Of a stretch of 5,002 bases of DNA, positions 1 through 5,002 are shown in pieces. A program made the position numbers and the translations under genes. Each line of letters starts with the position of its first letter. Position 1 is the first letter of the stretch. Source of the DNA: Syntrophobacterales bacterium (GTDB taxonomy: Bacteria > Desulfobacterota > Syntrophia > Syntrophales > UBA6807); the NCBI GenBank assembly GCA_021159265.1, contig JAGGSD010000143.1, positions 1-5,002 on the forward strand, given 5' to 3'. Under the pieces are notes generated by a model. That model searched no databases, had not been told where the DNA came from, and saw only the letters and a program-made list of their open reading frames with translations.

Positions 1-633
1 GCGCAGACCATTGCTTTCATGGAGGGAGTCCCGCAGCTGATTGTCAAGTTATTATACGGAAGCGGTTTACGAATTATGGAGGCAGTTCGCCTTAGAGTGC
101 AAGATATAGATTATGAGCTCAAATGCCTCACTGTTCGTTCAGGCAAGGGTGCAAAGGATCGGGTTACGACTTTCCCGACTTCAGTAATTCCATTACTTGA
201 GAATCATCTTTCGAGGGTTAAGCTTATCCATAAACAGGACCTGGATCAGGGGCACGGGGAGGTCTTTATGCCAAATGCTCTCGCAAGAAAATATCCAAAT
301 GCCGCAAAGGAATGGAATTGGCAGTATGTGTTTCCCGCTCGCAATCTTGCCGTCGATCCGCACAGCGGCAAAGTACGACGGCACCATGTCGATCCCAGCG
401 TTATCAACAAGGCAATCAAGGTGGCTGTACGTAAGGCAGGGCTGACGAAACGAATAAGCGCTCGCACTTTCCGGCACAGCTTTGCCACTCATCTTCTTCA
501 GCGCGGCACCGATATCCGGACTATACAGGCATTGTTGGGACACAGGGATGCAGCCACAACCATGATATACACTCATGTGCTGCAGCAAGGGGGACAGGGT
601 GTGTCCAGTCCTCTCGATGACCTTGATATCTAA
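1..633 (+). CDS. Integron integrase (IntI-family tyrosine recombinase), 5' end cut by window edge
   Basis: The reading frame is open from base 1 and ends at TAA 631-633, so 210 residues of the catalytic domain are visible. The start and the N-terminal core-binding domain lie left of the window; by comparison with IntI1 about 120 residues are missing. Numbering from the ATG at 19, the catalytic residues are R18 (GSGLRIMEA), a lysine in GKGAKDR (42-48), R152 (RTFRHSFATHLL), H175 (LLGH) and the nucleophile Y184 (TTMIYTHVL). The spacings match those I recall for IntI1 R146, H277, R280, H303 and Y312. The segment around NALARKYPNAAKEW and WQYVFP is the extra domain that separates integron integrases from XerC/D, and VRRHH and the GGQGVSSPLDDL tail are also IntI-like. 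The usual histidine of HxxR is arginine here (R149). In integrons, attI and cassettes lie on the 5' side of intI, so here they would be left of the window. Activity cannot be judged from this fragment. Confidence 0.93.
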   Translation, partial: AQTIAFMEGVPQLIVKLLYGSGLRIMEAVRLRVQDIDYELKCLTVRSGKGAKDRVTTFPTSVIPLLENHLSRVKLIHKQDLDQGHGEVFMPNALARKYPNAAKEWNWQYVFPARNLAVDPHSGKVRRHHVDPSVINKAIKVAVRKAGLTKRISARTFRHSFATHLLQRGTDIRTIQALLGHRDAATTMIYTHVLQQGGQGVSSPLDDLDI

Positions 634-650
634 AGATTGTGAGTTGAGAT

Positions 651-1736
651 ATGGACAACATGAAAACAAAGAGTATGCTTATCGGCATCAGCGGCGGCGT
701 TGACAGCGCTGTTGCGGCATCGATTCTGAAAGAAAAAGGCTTCCACGTTGAAGGCCTCTACATATACAACGGATTCCCGACGAGGGCTGAAGAAGATGCT
801 GTAAACGTTGCTAAACGGCTATCGATTCCACTTCACAGGATTGATATTTCGGAATCTTTCAAAAAAGACATCGTTGATTACTTTGTGTCGGAATATCTGG
901 CAGCACGAACCCCGAACCCTTGTATCGTGTGCAACAAGAAAATCAAGTTTAAATATCTTCTTGAAGCAGCGGAGGAAAGGGGAATCGATTATATTGCCAC
1001 AGGTCACTACGCCCGCGTCGAAAATACATGTGGTGAAAACGGATTCAGACTCAAAAGAGGCATTGACAAACAAAAGGACCAGTCTTATTTTCTTTTTGAG
1101 CTTGGGCAGAAAGAGCTTTCACGAATAATTTTCCCCAATGGGAATAAAACAAAGGAAGAAATAAAGAATAAATCCAGGAATCTCGGCTTCGGATCTTTAT
1201 CTGAGATGGAAAGCCAGGAGATCTGTTTTATCCCTGATAACAATTACAGGGGCTTTATTGAAAACTACACAAAAGGTGCGATTTTCCATCCCGGGAATAT
1301 TGCGGACAGAAAAGGTAATGTCGTCGGAAGGCATCGGGGCATTCATTCTGTTACCATCGGTCAGAGGAGAGGGCTTAACATTGCTTCGGAACGACCTTAT
1401 TATGTTCTGGAAATCGCAAGAGATAAAAATGAGGTAATCGTGGGGAGGGAGGAAGATCAGTTCTTTGGCGGATTGATCGCGGGAAATGTTTCATGGATTT
1501 CTCCCGATTACGCCGCTGCCGGCAATCTGAAGGTTACAACTCACATCAGATACCGCCACAGGGGTGTTGAGTCTGAGATCAAGATTTTGCCTTCAAACAA
1601 GCAAAGCGAAAATCGCGTTTCAATTAAATTTGATAAGCCTCAGAAAGCGGTTGCCCCCGGCCAGGCGGCCGTCTTCTACCGGGGTGATATTCTCGTCGGT
1701 GGAGGATGGATAGAAAAGGGGGTGCATCTTGGTTAA
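651..1736 (+). CDS. mnmA: tRNA-specific 2-thiouridylase MnmA
   Basis: This cytoplasmic enzyme activates U34 of tRNA-Lys, tRNA-Glu and tRNA-Gln with ATP and replaces its 2-oxygen with sulfur (s2U34). The 361 residues are close to the E. coli length of about 368. Visible motifs in order are the PP-loop ATP site SGGVDS (14-19), TPNPCIVCNK (87-96), ATGHY (116-120), KDQSYFLF (142-149) and SQEICFIP (188-195). C94 and C192 align with the catalytic pair C102 and C199 of E. coli; C91 is an additional cysteine seen in many homologues. The C-terminal barrel region holds TIGQRRGL (235-242) and PGQAAVFY (336-343). The stretch after residue 40 is about ten residues shorter than in E. coli. An in-frame TGA at 645-647 leaves only ATG 651 or ATG 660 as starts; neither has a strong ribosome binding site. 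The sulfur-donor cysteine desulfurase is not in the window. The stop codon overlaps the start of mtaB. Confidence 0.96.
   Translation: MDNMKTKSMLIGISGGVDSAVAASILKEKGFHVEGLYIYNGFPTRAEEDAVNVAKRLSIPLHRIDISESFKKDIVDYFVSEYLAARTPNPCIVCNKKIKFKYLLEAAEERGIDYIATGHYARVENTCGENGFRLKRGIDKQKDQSYFLFELGQKELSRIIFPNGNKTKEEIKNKSRNLGFGSLSEMESQEICFIPDNNYRGFIENYTKGAIFHPGNIADRKGNVVGRHRGIHSVTIGQRRGLNIASERPYYVLEIARDKNEVIVGREEDQFFGGLIAGNVSWISPDYAAAGNLKVTTHIRYRHRGVESEIKILPSNKQSENRVSIKFDKPQKAVAPGQAAVFYRGDILVGGGWIEKGVHLG
1714..1724 (+). promoter_or_regulatory. Ribosome binding site for mtaB that fixes its TTG start
   Basis: AAGGGGGTG at 1716-1724 matches the anti-Shine-Dalgarno complement AAGGAGGTG at 8 of 9 positions, and the purine core ends 6 nt before TTG 1729. 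In this frame TAG 1711-1713 blocks any earlier start, so TTG 1729 is the only reasonable initiation codon. The site lies inside the last codons of mnmA, as expected for coupled translation. Confidence 0.8.
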
Positions 1737-3042
1737 GTTTGCCATCGCTACCTTAGGCTGCAAGGTTAATCAGTACGAATCCGCGGGAATAATCGAAGGG
1801 CTGGAAGGGAGAGGCTTTTCTAATGTCCCCTTCGACTCTGAAGCCGACATCTATATTGTGAATACCTGCACGATTACGGCTAAAACAGATTATCAATCCA
1901 GACAACTGATCAGAAGGGCAAACAGAAAAAGCCCTTCGGCATCAATCATTGTCACGGGATGTTACGCGCAGATTGCGCCTCATGAACTTGCCGGCCTTGC
2001 GGGTGTACGAGCGGTGGTGGGAATTGAAGAAAAAGAGAATATTCCTTTTACAATTAACGAACTTATCAAAGGTACACATAAGATTATTACCAGCGATATC
2101 AGCCTGAAAAAAAATTACTCCGGACTTTTCGCAAGCAAATTTCCCGGGCACACAAGGGCTTTTCTTAAAATTCAGGATGGATGCAACGCATTTTGCAGCT
2201 ATTGCATTATACCTTACGCACGTGGTAGAAGCAGGAGTCTTCCCGAAAATGATGTGATAAAACAGATCAAAGATTTGAACGATGCAGGTTATCGTGAAGT
2301 CGTCCTCACGGGGATTCATCTCGGTATTTACGGCCATGATCTGTCACCTTTTACGAGTTTCCTGAATTTATTGAGAAAGATAGAAGATGCCGATATTATC
2401 GAGAGACTGCGTATCAGCTCCATCGAACCTGTGGAGATAACAGATGGGCTGATTAATCATATAAAGAACTCGAGGATAATCTGCAGGCATCTTCATATAC
2501 CCCTCCAGAGCGGTGATGACAGGATCCTGAATTTAATGAAAAGAAATTATAACACGCGTCAATTCAGAAATCGGATTGAAAAGATATTAGATGCCGTTCC
2601 TGAAATAGCCATCGGCATGGATGTTATGGTAGGATTTCCGGGAGAAGGAGAAAAAGAATTTAACAACACCAGGGATTTCGTGGAGAGTATTCCCCTTGCG
2701 TACCTGCACGTTTTTCCCTATTCCAGACGTCCCGGTACCGAGGCATCACAATTTCCCGATCAGGTTGATGAATCCATCAAGAAAGAACGGGGTAAAATAT
2801 TGCGGGATATGGGAAAGAAAAAAAGGATGGAATTCAACAAAATGTTTATTGGAAAAAAACTTTCTGTTTTAGTAGAGAATACAAAGGACGGAGAGACGGG
2901 ATTTATGAAAGGCTTTTCAGACAATTATATCCCCGTTCTCATTCCGGCCGGTAATGTTTCGATGAGCAATCACATCGTAAAAGTTAGAGCTGAAAGCTTA
3001 ACAGGAGGAAAAATACTTGGAAGAAAACCGATTAATTTCTGA
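1729..3042 (+). CDS. mtaB: tRNA (t6A37-C2)-methylthiotransferase MtaB
   Basis: This radical SAM enzyme with two iron-sulfur clusters adds a methylthio group to C2 of N6-threonylcarbamoyladenosine at position 37, giving ms2t6A in tRNAs reading ANN codons such as tRNA-Lys. The 437 residues show the family layout. The N-terminal UPF0004 domain has C11 (ATLGCKVNQYES), C47 (NTCTIT) and C78 (TGCYAQ) for the auxiliary cluster. The radical SAM domain has CNAFCSYC (C152, C156, C159), and a TRAM RNA-binding domain covers about 373-434. TLGCKVNQYES and KIQDGCNAFCSYC point to MtaB rather than MiaB or RimO; RimO methylthiolates ribosomal protein S12. The start is TTG, and the gene overlaps mnmA by 8 bp and rnc by 26 bp. 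All six cluster cysteines are present, so the enzyme looks intact. Confidence 0.95.
   Translation: MVKFAIATLGCKVNQYESAGIIEGLEGRGFSNVPFDSEADIYIVNTCTITAKTDYQSRQLIRRANRKSPSASIIVTGCYAQIAPHELAGLAGVRAVVGIEEKENIPFTINELIKGTHKIITSDISLKKNYSGLFASKFPGHTRAFLKIQDGCNAFCSYCIIPYARGRSRSLPENDVIKQIKDLNDAGYREVVLTGIHLGIYGHDLSPFTSFLNLLRKIEDADIIERLRISSIEPVEITDGLINHIKNSRIICRHLHIPLQSGDDRILNLMKRNYNTRQFRNRIEKILDAVPEIAIGMDVMVGFPGEGEKEFNNTRDFVESIPLAYLHVFPYSRRPGTEASQFPDQVDESIKKERGKILRDMGKKKRMEFNKMFIGKKLSVLVENTKDGETGFMKGFSDNYIPVLIPAGNVSMSNHIVKVRAESLTGGKILGRKPINF
3003..3008 (+). promoter_or_regulatory. Ribosome binding site AGGAGG for rnc, supporting a TTG start
   Basis: A perfect AGGAGG stands 8 nt upstream of TTG 3017. 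No in-frame ATG follows until residue 73, which is well past the catalytic signature, so the TTG is the credible start. The site lies inside the 3' end of mtaB. Confidence 0.85.
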
Positions 3043-3754
3043 GAGCAGGGTAAAAGATCTCAACAATCTGGCAGAAATTCTCTCATTTACCTTCAATGAT
3101 ATATCTTTACTGGATAAAGCCCTCACACACAAATCATTTGCAAACGAAAATCAGGATTTACATTACAATGATAATGAAAGACTGGAATTTCTTGGGGATG
3201 CCGTTCTGGAACTTTGTATCACTGATATATTGATGAAAAAATTTCCTGACGACACTGAAGGACAACTTTCAAAATTGAGAGCATCCGTTGTAAATGAACA
3301 GCCCCTCGCAGAGCTTGCAAGGCAATTTCATGTCGGCGACTTTCTCCTTCTTGGCAATGGGGAGGAGTGCTCCGGCGGAAGGACCAAAAATTCTATTCTG
3401 GCAAATGCAGTTGAGGCTATTATCGCATCGATTTACCTTGATGGAGGCTATGAAAAGACACTTTTATTTATCAATGAAGTATTTCAGCCTTTAATTACAA
3501 AATGGGCGAAAGTTCCTTTTTACCATGATTATAAAACTTCTCTTCAGGAGAAGAGCCAAGGCAGGTTTAAGATTATACCAAGATATAAATTAGTCCGCGA
3601 ATATGGCCCGGACCATGACAAGACGTTTCAGATACAGGTCTCCATCGCGGACATTATTTCAGCAACCGGTCTGGGAAAGAGTAAAAAGGAAGCCGAGCAG
3701 GAAGCAGCAAAAAAGGCCCTGGAAGAGCTGGACAAGATTGATAACGGGATATAA
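3017..3754 (+). CDS. rnc: Ribonuclease III
   Basis: This endonuclease cuts double-stranded RNA, processing rRNA precursors and some mRNAs and small RNA duplexes. The 245-residue protein has the RNase III domain at about 16-160 and a double-stranded RNA-binding domain at about 168-238, ending in GKSKKEAEQEAAKKALEEL. The signature NERLEFLGDAVLE (53-65) is intact. A constant offset of 16 from E. coli RNase III places E54, E57, D61, E81 and E133 on E. coli E38, E41, D45, E65 and E117. The equivalent of the metal ligand D114 is N130 (SILANAVEA), which is unusual compared with E. coli. The protein has about 16 residues more than E. coli at the N-terminus. It starts with TTG behind a strong AGGAGG, overlaps mtaB by 26 bp and shares one base with the next gene. 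The era gene, which follows rnc in E. coli, is not next here. Confidence 0.95.
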   Translation: MEENRLISESRVKDLNNLAEILSFTFNDISLLDKALTHKSFANENQDLHYNDNERLEFLGDAVLELCITDILMKKFPDDTEGQLSKLRASVVNEQPLAELARQFHVGDFLLLGNGEECSGGRTKNSILANAVEAIIASIYLDGGYEKTLLFINEVFQPLITKWAKVPFYHDYKTSLQEKSQGRFKIIPRYKLVREYGPDHDKTFQIQVSIADIISATGLGKSKKEAEQEAAKKALEELDKIDNGI

Positions 3755-4815
3755 TGGCTCATAAGATCATACCCATATTTGTTATTTATAGGGGGTGTCC
3801 TAACCGTTGCGTATATTGCAATGAGAGAATCACCGCCGGAGATTACCCCGGCAGGATTACTGAAGACCTGTTCAGGAGAATCGTCGATAAGCATTTAAAG
3901 AGTCTTGATGAACACGTGTATATACAGATTGCTTTTTACGGAGGCAATTTCACCGGGATAGACATGAATTATCAGACTGAACTCCTGGAATATGCCGAAT
4001 CCTATATACGTAAAGGTCTCGTGAATTCCATCAGGATATCAACAAGACCCGACTATATTGACGAGGATCGAGCAGAGCTTCTCAAGAACTACCATGTCAA
4101 AACAGTGGAGATCGGTGCACAGTCGATGGTCGATGAGGTTTTGAATCTCTCAAACAGAGGTCATTCTTCGGGTGATGTCAGACGTGCCATGGAGATTTTA
4201 AAAGCGCGGGGATTTGAAACAGGGATCCACCTCATGGCGGGGCTTCCGGGAGATACGGAAGAGAGATTCAGATATACGGTAGAAGAAACCGTAAAACTAC
4301 ATCCCCACATGGTAAGAATTCATCCCACTATTGTATTTCAAGATACGGCGCTGGCGAAGTCTTATCAAAAAGGAGAATACAAGCCGATAAGCATGGCTGA
4401 TGCAATCAAACTCTGCAAATACGCCCTGGGAAAATTTGAAACGGCAAATATTCCCGTTATCAGGGTCGGCCTGCAGATGACCAGGAAAATGGAAAGGGAA
4501 GGAAGTATTATTGCAGGACCCCATCATCCTGCTTTCCGATCACTTGTGGAGGGATCGATATTTCTCGACATGGCATCGAAACTCTTAAAATCTGCAGGTC
4601 CTGGCAAGGGAATCGCCACATTTTCGCTTAATCCAAAAGATGTTTCAGATTTCCGGGGCATGAGAAATCAAAATATAAAATCCATAAAAGAGCATTTTGA
4701 TGTAACAGAAATTTCGATCAGGGAAGATCCAAAACAGGAAAGGGGAACTCTCGCTTTGGTGATTAATGGAAAAATAAGTAAACTCTCAAAAACCCAAAGT
4801 TTGATGCACTCATAA
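3754..4815 (+). CDS. Elp3-like radical SAM protein without acetyltransferase domain, function unknown
   Basis: The 353-residue protein has the radical SAM cluster motif CPNRCVYC (C15, C19, C22) unusually close to the N-terminus. It is followed by FYGGNFTGI (61-69), STRPDYI (96-102), EIGAQSM (119-125), NRGH (134-137) and HLMAGLPGD (159-167), all in the order seen in the radical SAM half of Elp3. VIRVGLQ (235-241) and AGPHHPAFRSLVEG (254-267) match the C-terminal extension of that family. Elp3 proper continues into a GNAT acetyltransferase domain, which is absent, so the wobble-uridine chemistry of Elp3 should not be assumed. From memory, related HAT-less genes sit beside rnc in several bacteria, especially clostridia. 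ATG 3754 overlaps the rnc stop as TAATG, implying translational coupling and a weak ribosome binding site of its own. No substrate can be named. The neighbours make an RNA-related role plausible but unproven. Confidence 0.88.
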   Translation: MAHKIIPIFVIYRGCPNRCVYCNERITAGDYPGRITEDLFRRIVDKHLKSLDEHVYIQIAFYGGNFTGIDMNYQTELLEYAESYIRKGLVNSIRISTRPDYIDEDRAELLKNYHVKTVEIGAQSMVDEVLNLSNRGHSSGDVRRAMEILKARGFETGIHLMAGLPGDTEERFRYTVEETVKLHPHMVRIHPTIVFQDTALAKSYQKGEYKPISMADAIKLCKYALGKFETANIPVIRVGLQMTRKMEREGSIIAGPHHPAFRSLVEGSIFLDMASKLLKSAGPGKGIATFSLNPKDVSDFRGMRNQNIKSIKEHFDVTEISIREDPKQERGTLALVINGKISKLSKTQSLMHS

Positions 4816-4889
4816 AAAGCCCCGCTATGCCGTTTTACGGCATTATAATGAAAAGTAACTTTCAGCGCAGCTACTCAGATGCATCAAAC
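4799..4889. repeat. Inverted repeat enclosing the stop codon of the radical SAM gene
   Basis: GTTTGATGCA at 4799-4808 and TGCATCAAAC at 4880-4889 are perfect 10-bp inverse complements. Pairing continues as CT (4809-4810) with AG (4877-4878) if A4879 is bulged. The left arm uses the final codons of the radical SAM gene, and the 71-nt interior contains its stop codon and a second hairpin. It could be a folded 3' untranslated region or the edge of a small inserted element; I see no clear target-site duplication. Confidence 0.45.
4827..4843. repeat. Small hairpin just after the operon
   Basis: ATGCCGT and ACGGCAT form a perfect 7-bp stem around a TTT loop, beginning 12 nt after the last stop codon. 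No T-run follows on the + strand, so it is not a standard intrinsic terminator. On the - strand a TTTTT lies 8 nt beyond the stem, which is also a poor terminator. It may protect the mRNA 3' end, which is inference. Confidence 0.5.
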
Positions 4890-4893
4890 ATCA

Positions 4894-4929
4894 ACCTGCC
4901 TGTGTTACGGCAGGCAGGTCTGCGTTTTT
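4894..4929 (+). terminator. Candidate intrinsic terminator: 9-bp hairpin with offset T-run
   Basis: ACCTGCCTG (4894-4902) and CAGGCAGGT (4911-4919) pair perfectly over 9 bp around an 8-nt loop, and TTTTT lies at 4925-4929. Five bases (CTGCG) separate stem and T-run, more than a typical intrinsic terminator allows, so the call is weak. It may equally be a palindromic intergenic repeat. It is the best terminator candidate for the operon inside the window. Confidence 0.3.
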
Positions 4930-4968
4930 ACCGTATGGGTAGGGGAGGTTTTAACCTCCCTTCACGGT
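4930..4968. repeat. Composite palindrome with GGGAGGTT/AACCTCCC core
   Basis: GGGAGGTT (4943-4950) and AACCTCCC (4953-4960) are perfect inverse complements separated by TT. The stem extends outward by one G-T wobble and one A-T pair to 4941-4962. An outer stem ACCGT (4930-4934) with ACGGT (4964-4968) encloses it across an asymmetric internal loop. The form, a GTAGGGG start followed by a palindrome, resembles dispersed intergenic repeats I recall from several bacterial genomes. Only one copy is visible here. Confidence 0.5.
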
Positions 4969-4991
4969 TCGACTGAGCGATTCGATTAAGC
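4968..4991. repeat. Imperfect 11-nt direct repeat
   Basis: TTCGACTGAGC (4968-4978) is followed after GA by TTCGATTAAGC (4981-4991), identical at 9 of 11 positions with a period of 13. The second copy runs into TCGCCGAAGAC at the window edge, giving an imperfect inverted repeat with the first copy (TTCG with CGAA, GAGC with GCTC). It probably belongs to a larger repeat that continues beyond the window. Confidence 0.4.
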
Positions 4992-5002
4992 TCGCCGAAG
5001 AC

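Larger units (their letters stand above)
4816..5002. other. Intergenic region after the operon, no supported gene
   Basis: These 187 bp hold no convincing coding sequence, RNA gene or promoter. They are dense in inverted repeats: two simple hairpins, one composite palindrome and a direct repeat cover most of the stretch. The 8-mer TTACGGCA occurs twice (4835-4842 and 4905-4912), each time overlapping the loop and right arm of a hairpin. The region continues past the right edge. Confidence 0.7.

Noticed and set aside
623..650. TTGATA followed 16 bp later by TGAGAT as a promoter for mnmA
   Set aside because: The -10 matches only 3 of 6 positions and abuts ATG 651, so transcription would start inside the coding sequence.
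193..669. Minus-strand open frame of 158 codons across the integrase
   Set aside because: It is a shadow of the strongly supported integrase frame and has no recognisable protein pattern.
1942..2337. Minus-strand open frame of 131 codons inside mtaB
   Set aside because: It lies entirely within the conserved radical SAM gene and shows no domain or plausible start context.
3628..3894. Minus-strand open frame spanning the rnc and radical SAM junction
   Set aside because: Both + strand genes are well supported and coupled across this junction, so the antisense frame is a shadow.
4844..4849. Perfect TATAAT resembling a -10 promoter element
   Set aside because: The position 17 bp upstream reads CCCGCT, not a -35 element, and no supported gene follows within the window.
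4848..4976. A 42-codon open frame starting ATG 4848 and ending TGA 4974-4976 after the operon
   Set aside because: It has no ribosome binding site, runs through both palindromes and shows no recognisable protein pattern.
4816..5002. attC recombination site for the integrase
   Set aside because: No RYYYAAC and GTTRRRY pair is present, and the region is on the 3' side of the integrase, more than 4 kb away.
1..5002. CRISPR array, tRNA or rRNA genes
   Set aside because: I saw no regularly spaced repeats of 25-40 bp, no tRNA-like cloverleaf with a T-arm sequence, and no conserved rRNA segments on either strand by eye.

Overview
The window reads as a compact bacterial chromosomal segment: four housekeeping genes for RNA modification and processing, all on the + strand, preceded by the 3' end of an integron-type tyrosine recombinase and followed by a short, repeat-rich intergenic stretch. 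The gene content, the MnmA and MtaB sequence style and the order mtaB-rnc-radical SAM suggest a Desulfobacterota ('deltaproteobacterial') or similar anaerobe. This is an impression from memory of such genomes, not a placement.

Layout. Positions 1-633 hold the C-terminal two thirds of an IntI-family integrase that is cut by the left edge. After 17 bp come mnmA (651-1736, tRNA 2-thiouridylase), mtaB (1729-3042, tRNA t6A37 methylthiotransferase), rnc (3017-3754, RNase III) and an Elp3-like radical SAM gene of unknown function (3754-4815). The last four overlap by 8, 26 and 1 bp, so they almost certainly form one translationally coupled operon. Two of them, mtaB and rnc, begin with TTG behind strong Shine-Dalgarno sequences. 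Positions 4816-5002 carry no supported gene but contain several inverted repeats and a short direct repeat.

How the genes fit together. MnmA thiolates U34 and MtaB methylthiolates t6A37, so both act on the anticodon loop and can meet on tRNA-Lys(UUU). RNase III cuts double-stranded RNA in rRNA and other precursors. The radical SAM protein resembles the radical SAM half of Elp3 but lacks the acetyltransferase half; its location suggests an RNA-related role, which is inference only. The integrase is more GC-rich (302/600 by hand count over 1-600) than rnc (238/600 over 3061-3660), consistent with a separate origin.

I found no clearly new system. The best leads are the integrase (possible attI and cassettes lie left of the window, and its HxxR box reads RxxR), an Asp-to-Asn change at a metal-ligand position of RNase III, the unassigned radical SAM protein, and the structured repeats at the right end.
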